64,000 bases of DNA from Rhynchopus sp. YZ270_cl-10 (GCA_964035575.1 OZ037909.1:868001-932000), one strand, 5' to 3'; shown: positions 8,881-18,904, numbered from the stretch's first letter. Numbers and translations are program-made. The notes: generated from the sequence alone by a model not told the origin.

Positions 8881-10250
8881 GCTTTCATCTTCACAAGTTT
8901 TTTTTTCTCTCTTTTAAAAGGTGGCTAAACAAGAGAGACTTGGGTTTTTCATTTTTCTTTTCTCATCTCTGCCACACTAATGCACTCTGGAAATCTAACT
9001 CTTTTGCAGTGTGTTCACGTCTTTTTTTATATAACAAATAGCCCGGTCTTCAACTGGGTTGAGTGACACTACAATACAAAAAAAAGCAAAAAAGGCTACC
9101 CGCGCTTTTTTTATTCTCCATTCTCCCACCATACGAACGAGACTAACGAAATCACAAAAAAAACCGGCCCCCTTTTTCCTTTTTCCCCCAAACTCTTATC
9201 TTAACCCATTCAAACCCCCTCCTATTCACCACGATGTCATCGGGTCTTCTTCACAACTCAGGAACATACCGCCCCACTTTCCTGCAAACTCCAAGAGAAT
9301 CAACCCTCCTAGTTTTGCTTTGTCTCAGCGCCATTGCACGGAATCCCCTTCGACACTGCAAGTTCCGTATGGGTCACACCAAGCCCATCTCCAACAAGAT
9401 GCAAACATTCTGGTAGCAAACTCGGGTGTTTCGCAGCAGAAACTGTGCAGTGTTTTGTGTAGCCCTTGCGTCTCCGTTGTGTCCATCTGTTGTGTTGCAT
9501 CTCTGTTTGTGTTCAAGACAAAACTCAAACTCACTCCTTTCTGGGGTCGCGTGAGTTGGACTGAGGTATTTGATAAAAAAGGTCTCAGCCCCAAAACTCA
9601 TGCAGTGGTAATCTATGTTCAGTTCGTGCAAACGGAAGCGTCTTCATGCAGGAATTTCCCCTCCAAAACAAGAAAGAGCAGCTGCACATTGCGCGGAGTT
9701 TTTCTTATCACTATTTAGTTTCACGCAGTCGACGTCTAGTTTCGTTCTTTTTGGACTGGTTTTTTCTTCTTGTTTCGCGCACAGGCGGTTCCGCGTAGAC
9801 TCTTCTGATCCTTTTTCAAGGGTCAGGTTCTTGGCCTTTAAAAGGGAGTCGTTGAATGTCCAGGGCTCTTTTGCGGCCGGACAAAAAAATATCTGGAACC
9901 ACAGCTCTTCAGGCCCATCACTCTGACCCCATACGACTGCACCAAAAAGGAGGTGAAAGTGGGGCATTAAATGATCATTGTGGGTTCTTTTTTTGAGGAC
10001 TTTTGAGGACTTTTTGAAGGTCGGTTTTTTGGTTGTTCTGATTTTCTGGCTGGCGGTTGAATATCTATTGTTAAAGAGGGCTTGTATAACTTCTATCACA
10101 TATATTTGTGCTGACGCTTCCACACACACACACTAACTACTCACCTGTTGGGGTGGTGTTGCGGAGCACGATGTGGGTGAGTGAACGACGCGACACAAAG
10201 TAGTTGTGCGTAAAACGTTACAGTAAACACTCTAATTAATAAGCATCTAA

Positions 10251-10381
10251 TTCGTGAATTCCTAATTCGTGAATGAATTATTTAATTTCGTACGCAGTGT
10301 AATGCTTTCAAATTTTATTTGAAAGTATATGAATTTGTTTTCAGGATTTTGCAGAATTCAACCGAATTAGGAATTCACGAA
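10251..10381. repeat. Inverted repeat with 19-base perfect arms
   Basis: TTCGTGAATTCCTAATTCG at 10251-10269 is the exact reverse complement of 10363-10381. Between the arms lies a smaller hairpin, CTTTCAAA / TTTGAAAG (about 10306-10325), followed by TATATGAAT. Similar CTTTCAA...TTGAAAGTATA hairpins occur near 5929, 31237 and 62607. It may be a small foldback element. Confidence 0.7.
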
Positions 10382-10469
10382 ATAGAGACCGGACTGTATT
10401 CTACACACCCAGGAACGGTGCAACCCCTTCCTCCCCTCCTACCCCACCTCACCCTTTCCACCCTTCCCC

Positions 10470-10482
10470 CTTTTCTCTCAGT
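10470..10482 (+). promoter_or_regulatory. Candidate leader splice acceptor of the 5-phosphatase gene
   Basis: A pyrimidine tract of more than 50 bases ends in TCTCTCAG at 10474-10481, 14 bases before the ATG at 10496. The AG is the only one in the tract. In a trans-splicing organism this is where a spliced leader would join; in a cis-splicing one it would be the end of a 5' UTR intron. Confidence 0.5.
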
Positions 10483-10495
10483 TCAAAAAATAACA

Positions 10496-13400
10496 ATGCC
10501 ATTCTTCAAAAAGCGTGGTTCAATCATGGAAGGCAGTGTGTCCCCCGGTAACAAAAGCGTCTCCTTTGCGGAGGAAGGTGGGGAAGGGTTTACTGAGAAC
10601 GGTTCCTTCGCGTTGTCGCCTGCGGAGAAGGAGAAGGCGGATATGGACGCTGCTGCGGGGGCGAGGGTGGTGCAGGCTACACGGGATAAGGAGAGGTTGA
10701 AGCTGCTGCAGAGGCATATGGTGCAGATCCCGAAGCATTTATACCTGAACAGAAAAGATCTGTCCGTTGCGGTGTGTACATGGAATGTGGCAGAAGCAGA
10801 TCCAACACGAGTGTCAAAGCTTGAGAAATGGTTGCAAGCAAAGAGGAAGTCAGACATCATTGCAGTAGGTCTTCAAGAGGTCGATATGTCTGCAAGATCG
10901 CTCGCAACCTCTTCGACAGGAAAATCCGAGCCTTGGGTGGATTGTTTAGTGAGGCATCTGATCCAGCACAACTTCAGAAAGGTGTGCAGTCAATCCTTGG
11001 TAGGAACCTTGCTTGTAATCTTCACAAAGGCGCATCTTGTACCAAAGATCGATCATCTGCAGACCAGAGAGGTGAAGCTTGGGTCCGGAGGATTTACAGG
11101 AAACAAAGGAGCCCTGGCAGTGTCGTTTGTCCTGCACTGCAAACGCTTTGTTTTTATCAATGCGCATTTTGTTCCTCATACTGAGAACACTAATAAGAGG
11201 AATGAAAACTTTCATTTTGTGTTGAATTCTTTGACGCAAAGCGCTGAGAAGGCGGCGAAAGGGAATACCTCTGCTGACGTCTGCTGCGATTTGGTTGCAT
11301 TCGGAAAGTCTGGGGAATCTGCAGCCACTCCATCACCCCCAAGCAACATAGATAAAGGCATTTTTGGGTCTCCCAAGGCTGGTCAACAGGCCACTGTATC
11401 CAACTCTCTGCTAGGAATGTCTGACTACGTCTTTTGGTTTGGAGACCTTAACTATCGTGTGGAAAATGATTACGAAGAGATTATGCAATCCATCGGACAA
11501 AACCGGGTAGACAAAATCCTTGCTCACGACCAACTTTCCAAGGAAATGACCGCATCTCGCGTCTTCTCTGACTTTAAGGAGGCGCCCATTGGGTTTCTCC
11601 CTACCTACAAATTCATCAAGGGTGAAATCAACATATATGATACCTCCAAAAAAGGCGGCAAACCCAGAGTCCCCGCCTACACCGATCGGGTATTATACTA
11701 TAAGCTTTCTACCCCAAAACCGGACGATTTTTTGCCGACAGAGAGCAACGCTGCGACTCCCATTAAATACAAATCGTATGAACACCCTGCGTCAGACCAT
11801 ATCCCGGTGTGCTGTTTGTTTCAGGTTGCGACCTATGTTACGAATCCGCAGGCGGTCGACCGGATCATTGATATGGGGGGGACTGGAATGTCTCCTTCTC
11901 AAATCATTCAGGCGCTTTCTGAAGGGGGTCTTGGGGTGCGTGACACTAGCGAGGCTGCGTTGTTTCGAAGCATTCCTCTTCCGTTAGAAGGCCCTGGAGA
12001 TTCTTCCGACGAAGAAGGCGAAACTGTCGAAATGCAACAACGCACCAAACTCGAGGACCGCCTCTCGGCTCTTGAATCGCTTCTCCGATCCGGCCCCCTT
12101 CCAGGAGATGACATGCTCGGCGCGATCAAAATCGGCCAAGCAGGCCTCCAACAGCAAGTCGCTGAGGTGGTCCATAACATATCCTCCCTTCCGGTTGTGC
12201 CGAACGATGAGATCAATCTTCTTGGGGAATCTATGACCCACGTTTTGGATCGGCTTGGTACCGTTGAAGATCTGTTGATACAGGAGGGAGGAGGAGGAGG
12301 GGGAGGTGGAGGAGGAGGGGGTGCGGAAATGAGCGGTGCGGTTATCGCAATGAGGGGGCAGTTTTCGGATTTGGCGAGGAGGATGGATGTCTTCGCTGCG
12401 GCGGTGAGCAGTTCCGAGGCGGGGGGTAATGTAGCAGATGCGATCCCCGATGCGTACCGCGATGCGGATGGATTAAATGAAACTGAAAGGAAAACCAGAG
12501 CCGACCTCCGAGACGCATTTCTTGCCGGAGCTGCCCTTGGCTCTCGATACAGCCAAAGAAGCGGGGATGATCACAACTCCGCCGTCGCTGCCATCGCTCT
12601 TGAAGAAGAACGTGAAAAATATTTTCGCAGAAGAGAAGGAGACCTTCAGGAGATGGTACGCCAAAGGGAGCAGGACTGTGATAGGCGTGAGAGGGATGTG
12701 GAATCTCGCGAATCTGAGGTGAATGCGCGGTCGCACGCCTTGGAACGTTTACAACAGGTTCTTGATGATAAAATCAGACAAGCGGAGTCGCTTCATTACG
12801 CAGAAACCACTGCAACCTCTGTCCTCCATCGGAGAGAAGAAGACATTAAAGAACAGGAGTTGCTGTTGTTGCAAGAAAAGGCGAAGCTTTCGTCACAACA
12901 GCTTCGTCTTAAACAGGAGCTGGCGGATCTTGAAGGAAACAAAGAGTCCTTCCGCTCCCAACTCCACCACAGAGAACAAGCTATCACCCGCAGAGAGGTC
13001 CACATCGACAATGCAGAGGATCAATACCGTCAACACCACGAACCGCACCCAAGCCCTACCTATGATGTCCGCAGTGTCACCCCACCGCGCAAAGAACAGT
13101 GGAAAGGTGTTCTAGAAGGACCGCAATCCTCTCAATCCCCAAACCGTGTCCGTGGTGCCTACAACACTCGAAGCAAAAGCCCTCTCAGCGATCTGCTCAT
13201 GATGCACAATTTGCAGCCTCAATCCAACCCCGAAGATGCATCCCCAAAGCAAGAGTCCATGCAGCGGTCCACCTCCCCAGGGATACGCTATTGGGGTGGA
13301 GGTGGGGGTGGTGGTGGAGGGTCGGGTGGCGACATATATAGCCCTCATATGCAGGTGGCGGGAACGCCTGGTGGAGGTGGAGGTGGGGGTGGAGGTGGGT

Positions 13401-13711
13401 CGGAGCGTGCAAGAAGGGTAGCCGCGTCCGTGAAGAAGCCGCCTGCAGACAGACTGCACATCGCATTGAACCACTTCTCCCACGATGCACGCCTGCCTTC
13501 AAACTTCATAAGGATTGGTCCCGATCCACGCTATCTAGATGGTGGTTACATTTACTCCTTCGGAACGCGGAAGGTGACAATCAAGCTTGTTGGAGAAGGA
13601 AGAAAAGAGCCAAGAGTCCTAATCGGTTCCGGATGGATGCCTTTTGCAGATTTTGTCAACAAATTTGGCGATGCAGAACAAAGAAGGCTTGAGCGGAGTC
13701 AGCAGTTCTAA
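10496..13711 (+). CDS. Inositol polyphosphate 5-phosphatase with coiled coil and GAR/GAS2-like tail
   Basis: Predicted 1071 residues. The IPPc catalytic domain spans about residues 88-440 and removes the 5-phosphate of inositol phosphates or phosphoinositides. Hallmarks are TWNVAEADP, VGLQEVD, GNKGALAVSF, FVPHTENTNKRNENF, WFGDLNYRV, GFLPTYKF, PAYTDRVLYY and SDHIPVCCLF. A following segment (VDRIIDMGGTGMSPSQIIQAL) is UBA-like in pattern. Gly runs flank a long coiled coil (about 690-850). The last 85 residues contain YIYSFGTRKVTIKLV and VLIGSGWMPFADFVNKF, which resembles the GAR (GAS2-related) microtubule-binding domain, although its Cys residues are missing. The ATG at 10496 is chosen because it follows the CAG of a pyrimidine tract; the longer upstream frame begins with TTG. 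This suggests a phosphatase tethered to the cytoskeleton. Confidence 0.92.
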   Translation: MPFFKKRGSIMEGSVSPGNKSVSFAEEGGEGFTENGSFALSPAEKEKADMDAAAGARVVQATRDKERLKLLQRHMVQIPKHLYLNRKDLSVAVCTWNVAEADPTRVSKLEKWLQAKRKSDIIAVGLQEVDMSARSLATSSTGKSEPWVDCLVRHLIQHNFRKVCSQSLVGTLLVIFTKAHLVPKIDHLQTREVKLGSGGFTGNKGALAVSFVLHCKRFVFINAHFVPHTENTNKRNENFHFVLNSLTQSAEKAAKGNTSADVCCDLVAFGKSGESAATPSPPSNIDKGIFGSPKAGQQATVSNSLLGMSDYVFWFGDLNYRVENDYEEIMQSIGQNRVDKILAHDQLSKEMTASRVFSDFKEAPIGFLPTYKFIKGEINIYDTSKKGGKPRVPAYTDRVLYYKLSTPKPDDFLPTESNAATPIKYKSYEHPASDHIPVCCLFQVATYVTNPQAVDRIIDMGGTGMSPSQIIQALSEGGLGVRDTSEAALFRSIPLPLEGPGDSSDEEGETVEMQQRTKLEDRLSALESLLRSGPLPGDDMLGAIKIGQAGLQQQVAEVVHNISSLPVVPNDEINLLGESMTHVLDRLGTVEDLLIQEGGGGGGGGGGGGAEMSGAVIAMRGQFSDLARRMDVFAAAVSSSEAGGNVADAIPDAYRDADGLNETERKTRADLRDAFLAGAALGSRYSQRSGDDHNSAVAAIALEEEREKYFRRREGDLQEMVRQREQDCDRRERDVESRESEVNARSHALERLQQVLDDKIRQAESLHYAETTATSVLHRREEDIKEQELLLLQEKAKLSSQQLRLKQELADLEGNKESFRSQLHHREQAITRREVHIDNAEDQYRQHHEPHPSPTYDVRSVTPPRKEQWKGVLEGPQSSQSPNRVRGAYNTRSKSPLSDLLMMHNLQPQSNPEDASPKQESMQRSTSPGIRYWGGGGGGGGGSGGDIYSPHMQVAGTPGGGGGGGGGGSERARRVAASVKKPPADRLHIALNHFSHDARLPSNFIRIGPDPRYLDGGYIYSFGTRKVTIKLVGEGRKEPRVLIGSGWMPFADFVNKFGDAEQRRLERSQQF

Positions 13712-14463
13712 GGAAATCTTAGCAGATGTATTTTTGTGACCTCATGAAACGAAGGGGGAAATAGAAAACAAAGCATTTTGAAGATGGTTCTGGGGACGAA
13801 ACCGCGTTGAAAAAAAGAGCCACCTCCTCACCAAATAGGTTGAGGGTGTGTGTTTCACCACAACCTCTCCCCATGGGTTTTCTTTTCGTGTGATGAGTGC
13901 TAAGTTTCTATTTTGTTCCAATATTTAAGAGCGTGAGGTGGAGAATAGGCTGATTGACGTCGGGCTGGTTTGCCCATTTTGTCATTTTTTACCACCGATT
14001 TAAACGGATCACCTCCGATCACGATCATCTGAGAAGTATGTTTTACCGTTTTTTTTTTTGCAGATTTCTGCTGGTATTTTATCTCTTTTCTTGTAGAAAT
14101 ATTTTTTTTTAAAATGGAGTTTAGTGGGAAAGGAGTGCAAAAAAAAGGCCTTCTTTTTTGTACTTTCAAATCCAATTTATGTTTCATTTTTGCTCATTGT
14201 AGATGAGGGAGGAAGTCCCCCTCCAAGAACGAAAGAAAAGGTGAGTAATGATTTCTGTTAATATTCTCTGTAGTTTATGTTTTTGTTTATGTTGATGTGT
14301 GCACGAGGTGCGTTCATCAAATGTTCTCTTTTTTTTTTTCTTCAGTTTCTTTGTGTACATACCTTGTTGATATTATGTGGCACGTCGTGTAAAAGGTGCA
14401 GACTAAAAGAGCCCCCCTTTTGAAAATACTAATGTTTTCCTGACGACTTTCAGTCAAAAAAAG
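13712..14463. other. Intergenic, T-rich, with a GCAC/GTGC stem-loop
   Basis: No gene supported. It contains long T-runs, a purine tract near 14200 and the stem-loop at 14297-14320. TTTCAG at 14447-14452 immediately precedes the first hairpin of the array. Confidence 0.45.
14297..14320 (+). repeat. Stem-loop, GCAC/GTGC type
   Basis: GCAC (14301-14304), three-base loop GAG, GTGC (14308-14311), then GTTCATC and a T-run. It is a short-loop copy of the GTGC-ACGAGAG-GCAC-ATTCATCTT element. Confidence 0.6.
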
Positions 14464-14820
14464 CCCAACTTAAACCGAATCACACCTGATCAAGTGGTAC
14501 AAGGTTTTTGCGAAGTTGGGGAGAGAGTCACTCAGTCGCTTATTGGAGTTATGTTTGAGATGCACGCAATTCTTTACACAATATCATAGACAAATAGCAG
14601 CCACCCAACTTAAACCGAATCACGCCTGACCAAGTGGCGCAAGGTTTTTGCGAAGTTGGGGAGACACAAACAGTCAGCCGTGTATTTTCTGCACAGTTGA
14701 GACGATTTGAGGCCAAACTGGCAGCGCCTTTTGCCACATCAATTGCGACAAAAACAGCAGTCACCCAACTTAAACCGAATCACGCCTGATCCAGTGGCAC
14801 AAGGTTTTTGCGAAGTTGGG
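14464..14820 (+). repeat. Hairpin array A: three 57-base repeats with two spacers
   Basis: Units are at 14464-14520, 14604-14660 and 14764-14820. Each starts CCCAACTTAAACCGAATCAC and ends GGTTTTTGCGAAGTTGGG, so CCCAACTT pairs with AAGTTGGG and AAACC with GGTTT. Inside, CRCC pairs with GGYG; unit 2 has CGCC with GGCG where array B has CACC with GGTG. Spacers are 83 and 103 bases, and both recur in array B at 56769-57246. One frame across a unit reads PNLNRITPDQV then QGFCEVGE, so a protein-coding origin is also possible. The array ends 137 bases before the ankyrin gene start. Confidence 0.8.
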
Positions 14821-14957
14821 GAGATACTGTACACCAAGAGCGATGTATCGGGAGAGCAGGCACTCTAGTATCATTGCAGGAGAGTTTTGCAAATGGTGAT
14901 GTATACCCGCCTTCACCACTCACTCATCTGCATTCGAACAGACACAACAAAAAAACC

Positions 14958-16682
14958 ATGTCAAAGCGACACGCAGACAGCACGCCAGATGAGAAGCCAG
15001 CAAAGCGGAGGAGGTGTGAAGCAGACGAGGTGCCGGCTCTGGCTGCTGGCAAGCGGGTTTTTGCAGCGGACGTACACGACGCTGTGTGCTGTATGTGCAG
15101 GAGGAACCAGCAGGACTCCCTTAGGGCGATTCTTTCCGAAAACGTAGAAGCAGAAATGTTATCAAGGGGGGGAGAGATTGCATGCACACTGCCTGCGCTG
15201 TTGGACTCATGTAAGGATACGGGCATGACGCCTCTCATGATCTGTGCAGCCAGGGACCACGTTGGGTGTTTGGTTCTTCTCCTCGAGGCTGGTGCGGGGC
15301 TGGACGTTGTGACACCTGACGGTATGACTGCACTGATGTGTGCTGCATACAGGGAGAGCCTTGGTTGTCTCAACGAGCTCATCACACGGGGTGCGTCGCT
15401 GGCCACTGCATACAGTAATGGCGACACTGCACTACACTATGCCGTTGCCTATTGTGTGCACAACCAAGCGGACATTGTGAACATCTTCCTCAAGCACGGT
15501 GCCTCTGTCGATGCCGCCAATGAGTCTGGGGTGACACCTCTCCACACGGCCATTGCTCATGAGAACAAACCTGCTATGATTGCTCTTCTCACACGGGGCG
15601 CCTCCTTGGCCGCAGTGGACTGTAACGGCAACACTGCACTGCACCATGCTGCCTCCTCAGAGAGCAACAACCAAGCGGAACTTGTGAACATGCTCCTCAA
15701 GCACGGTGCCTCTACTGAAGCTAAGAACAACTCAGGTCTCACACCTCTGGTTCAGGCAATGTCACAGAAAAATGAACCAGGTGCTCTTGCTATTCTTGAC
15801 AGTGGTGACCTCTTGGAAGAGTCGACGCCCAGACCACTTCTGCACGTAGCGTTGCACTTTGGTCTCGGTCTGTGTGCAGCGCACGTTCTGGCGAGGGGCG
15901 CCTCTGCGAGTGAGCTGTGTGAGAGCGGAGGAACTCCGATGGCGTATGCGGCGCTGGGTGGCAACGTTGCTGCAGGTGAGCTTCTTCTGCAGCATGGTGC
16001 TTCTGTTGACAGTGTGGATGCTTCTGGCAACACACCTTTGATGCACTGCAGCGCTGAGGGGCACAAAGGCTTCACAGAGTTCCTCCTGAAGCACGGCGCC
16101 GACGTGGACGTCTGTGCAGAGGACGGGACAACCGCCCTCCACTACGCCGTGCAGTCGGAGGACGCTGACCTCTGCAAGATGCTTGTGCAGCACGGCGTCC
16201 CTCTTGACGCTGTGGATGAGGACGGCCGCACGGCGCTGGCTGAGTCGCTTTCTGTGGACCCTGCCGTGTGCCAGGTCATGATTGACGCAGGGGCACAGCT
16301 TGACGTGGCGAACGATGTGGGGTGTTCACCTCTGCTCTCAGCCTGTGCAGATGGGCTGCTCGAGTTTGTGAAGATACTTCTCGACGCGGGTGCGCAGTTG
16401 CGTGTCACAGACGACGGGTTCACGGCCCTCATGCTGGCGGCAGAGGGAGGGCATGTGGAAACTGTACGCCACCTCCTGGGTTGCCAGGGGGTGGACGTGA
16501 ACGAACAAGGCACCAACGACCACACTGCACTGCACCGCGCGGCAACACAGACACATGCAGAAGTAGTGAAACTCCTCCTGCGGCACGGTGCGGACAAGGC
16601 CCTGCGCGACAACGACGGCAACACTGCGCTCGACTGCGCGATCAATGTCGGCTGTCTTGTGTGCAGGCATCTCCTCCAGTGA
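14958..16682 (+). CDS. Ankyrin-repeat protein, about 574 residues
   Basis: The ATG at 14958 follows ACAAAAAAACC. The N-terminus (MSKRHADSTPDEKPAKRRR) carries a likely nuclear localisation signal. From about residue 80 to the end there are roughly 14 ankyrin repeats of 33 residues, with typical signatures such as GMTPLMICAARDHVGCLVLLLEAGA, abbreviated here as TPLMICAA and LVLLLEAGA, TALHYAV, TPLHTAIAHEN, NTALHHAASSE and HTALHRAATQTH. No other domain is visible, so it is probably a protein-protein scaffold. The repeats share long stretches of near-identical DNA, for example around 15480 and 15690, which points to recent internal duplication. Base composition (G-rich, TG-rich) resembles the surface-protein genes downstream. 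Confidence 0.92.
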   Translation: MSKRHADSTPDEKPAKRRRCEADEVPALAAGKRVFAADVHDAVCCMCRRNQQDSLRAILSENVEAEMLSRGGEIACTLPALLDSCKDTGMTPLMICAARDHVGCLVLLLEAGAGLDVVTPDGMTALMCAAYRESLGCLNELITRGASLATAYSNGDTALHYAVAYCVHNQADIVNIFLKHGASVDAANESGVTPLHTAIAHENKPAMIALLTRGASLAAVDCNGNTALHHAASSESNNQAELVNMLLKHGASTEAKNNSGLTPLVQAMSQKNEPGALAILDSGDLLEESTPRPLLHVALHFGLGLCAAHVLARGASASELCESGGTPMAYAALGGNVAAGELLLQHGASVDSVDASGNTPLMHCSAEGHKGFTEFLLKHGADVDVCAEDGTTALHYAVQSEDADLCKMLVQHGVPLDAVDEDGRTALAESLSVDPAVCQVMIDAGAQLDVANDVGCSPLLSACADGLLEFVKILLDAGAQLRVTDDGFTALMLAAEGGHVETVRHLLGCQGVDVNEQGTNDHTALHRAATQTHAEVVKLLLRHGADKALRDNDGNTALDCAINVGCLVCRHLLQ

Positions 16683-16954
16683 TGTGTAGCTCCGGACACA
16701 TTATTATAAGCTTAAATCGTGGACGGTTTCACCTATTTCAGGATGCCAGAGGGTTGCAACACTCCACGCAATTATCTCGCTTAAAAAGACACACCCTAGC
16801 ACTTATGCCAACTTTATAATAATCATCAAACCTCATTTACCCTCCGACAGAGGCATCCCACACACACACACCCTTCCTTCTCTCTTCATATGTCCTGCAC
16901 ATAGTTACACTTTTGATATCCATTTATACGCAATTCGGACGAAGTATTCATACA

Positions 16955-18904
16955 ATGTCAACACGTTTTGTTCCGAAGGCAAATGAACTCAAGCCCTTTG
17001 CTTCGGTTCTTGAGAAGCGGTGTGGCGAGCTTTCTGCCTCTGACCAAGGGATTGCTGCACTTCTTTGTGGGGGAGGGTGTGACGGGGCGGAAGAGTGGCG
17101 GATCCTTGCAGGGCATTTCTCAGATCTGCTCCAAATAGAAGACAGCTATCACCGTCGCAGGCCACGCACCGCACGCATTCCAGATCTCTTCCCCTCTTTG
17201 GCCAACGATGACCACACCACCACCACCACCCCTCTGTACCTCACCGCTCTCAAAGCGTATCTCCAATTCACCTCTACAGCATCGAAGACAGCATCTGTCA
17301 TGGGTACTGCATCGTATGATGAAGCTCTCCTACACTCCGTCGCACTTTCCCTTAAAGGAAAGGAGCTTACGGTGGGAGGTAATGTGTCTGAAGGGGTAAG
17401 AGGTGTGGTGGAGATGTTGTGTGGGAGGGTGGTGGAGGGTGGAGGGGATGTTGTAGTAGGAGAACGCAGTCTTGAGGTGTGGGGGGAAGCATTGTCCCGA
17501 TTGGACCGGAAATGCCGGGTTGTCTCTGTAGTGAACACCGCGGAATCCTTCGCCGCAAACAGCTTCATCCGCACCTCTTTTCCCGACCTTTCCACCCCGC
17601 AACTGCTCACCCTCTGGCAAACCCTCTGCGATTCCGGCTTTCTCCTCGCCCTCTTCCACCATTGGGGCACCCCCTCCAGCCACGACCTCTGGCACATTGC
17701 AAACACCCAAATCGCTTCAAATTTCCACAACGAATCCCTTGAAATTCACCCAAAATTGGTCCACCCATTATTCTTCGAGCTCTCTTCGACACATAGGGAG
17801 TGGTGTGCCATTGAGGATTTTGTGGAACGAAAGAAAAGAGGGAATATTGAGTGGATGAACTGCAGTGATGTTGAGGCGAATGTGCGAGACCCGCAGAGGT
17901 TCTATGATTTTGCGAAGATGGGGAGAACTGCGAGACTCTCTGCGTTACAACATACCCTAAAACGCAAGCGAGAAACCACTCAGGTTGACATCGTCATTTG
18001 CCCCCTCTATGCCATGTGGTATACTCCCGGAGAAATCCATCATATCGAAGCCTCCGATTCCTCCTTCCCCGATCTCGATATTGTTGCTGAATGGGAGTGG
18101 TACATCGAAACCCGCGATTGGATGGTCTCCCTCCACCGACGCCACCCACACCGTTATATTTCCTTTGTCTATGCAAAGCGTGTTATCCCTGGTGCGGACA
18201 CTTCTCTTCTCCAAATATGGCGGTTTTTAACCAAATGGGGTCTAATAAATTACCGCCTTTCCCCTACCGGGAGATCCGACGAAGTTATCCCAGAATCTTC
18301 AACACAAAATTCTCCGAAAAAAGAGGTGTCTTTTAGTGTTCACGACGATGCGGTATTGGCAGCTCAGGCAGAGAAAACCTGGAATGCTGATGGGTTTGCG
18401 CATTCACTTCCTTCATTGAAGGAGACAGAGAATTTAGAGGGGACCGCAAGGGAATGTATGGAGAGGTATCTGTCATTGGGGTTGACGCAGTATGTGGATG
18501 TGGGTGATGGGGATGCGGGGGGTGGGGAGCATGTTGCCTTGCAGGAGAGGGTGGTGGGGTTTTTGGCGGAGTGTGCACCGCCTGGAGTAGCAGAAGCAGC
18601 GTTGGGTGCGGCAACGGATCGTTCTGTAGGGTCATTAGCCGCAGCCGCATTAGGAGCATGCCAAGCAAAGGCAGCGCTCCTCTCAGCGCAAGAGTCTCTC
18701 CAACTCAATCTCTCCCTCAAACGTCTGGTGCACCTCCAAATCGCCAAGCTGCGCATCCTCTCGTCAGCACTCCAAGACGGGCAAGACTGTGCTTCCCACT
18801 GCATTGATTCCTTAGAAAGCAAGCACCTCCTGCTGAAGCGTACCATGCTTGCACGCCAAGCAAGAATTGATCTCTACAGACCGGAGGTGGAAGAAGGTTC
18901 TTAA
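16955..18904 (+). CDS. SWI3: SWI3/SMARCC-like chromatin-remodelling subunit
   Basis: About 649 residues from the ATG at 16955 (a frame start 14 codons earlier is also possible). Residues about 340-437 form a SWIRM domain: VDIVICPLYAMWYTPGEIH, then YIETRDWMVSLHRRHPHRYI and FLTKWGLINYRLSP, matching the SWI3/RSC8/SMARCC pattern of 'IVIPSY..WF....IH' and 'FLE.WGLINY'. The C-terminus (about 560-645) matches the SMARCC leucine-zipper segment: AAAALGACQAKAALLSAQES, then LVHLQIAKLRIL and KHLLLKRTMLARQARI. The SANT domain that normally lies between them is not recognisable. The N-terminal 330 residues are helical and unassigned. It would act in the nucleus as a core scaffold of a SWI/SNF-type remodeller. 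Confidence 0.87.
   Translation: MSTRFVPKANELKPFASVLEKRCGELSASDQGIAALLCGGGCDGAEEWRILAGHFSDLLQIEDSYHRRRPRTARIPDLFPSLANDDHTTTTTPLYLTALKAYLQFTSTASKTASVMGTASYDEALLHSVALSLKGKELTVGGNVSEGVRGVVEMLCGRVVEGGGDVVVGERSLEVWGEALSRLDRKCRVVSVVNTAESFAANSFIRTSFPDLSTPQLLTLWQTLCDSGFLLALFHHWGTPSSHDLWHIANTQIASNFHNESLEIHPKLVHPLFFELSSTHREWCAIEDFVERKKRGNIEWMNCSDVEANVRDPQRFYDFAKMGRTARLSALQHTLKRKRETTQVDIVICPLYAMWYTPGEIHHIEASDSSFPDLDIVAEWEWYIETRDWMVSLHRRHPHRYISFVYAKRVIPGADTSLLQIWRFLTKWGLINYRLSPTGRSDEVIPESSTQNSPKKEVSFSVHDDAVLAAQAEKTWNADGFAHSLPSLKETENLEGTARECMERYLSLGLTQYVDVGDGDAGGGEHVALQERVVGFLAECAPPGVAEAALGAATDRSVGSLAAAALGACQAKAALLSAQESLQLNLSLKRLVHLQIAKLRILSSALQDGQDCASHCIDSLESKHLLLKRTMLARQARIDLYRPEVEEGS

Larger units (their letters stand above)
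8881..10495. other. No confident gene; stem-loop, foldback and leader of the next gene
   Basis: A diverged stem-loop copy, GGTGGCTAAACAAGAGAG, lies at 8920-8950. Several medium frames overlap on both strands between 9059 and 10129. One on the minus strand (10129-9644) has a protein-like composition but no motif, and none has a convincing start context. A 19-base perfect inverted repeat lies at 10251-10381. From 10415 to 10481 runs a C/T tract ending in CTCTCAG. Confidence 0.4.

Noticed and set aside
9059-10129. Genes on either strand in this stretch
   Set aside because: Overlapping frames of similar length exist on both strands, none has a motif, and starts are TTG or poorly placed. Left as unassigned.
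10319-10495. N-terminal extension of the 5-phosphatase
   Set aside because: It begins with TTG, crosses an inverted repeat and a pyrimidine tract with a CAG acceptor, and adds no family similarity.
14464-14820. CRISPR array
   Set aside because: This is a eukaryotic context, spacers are shared between arrays rather than unique, units are 57 bases with internal hairpins, and there are no cas genes.
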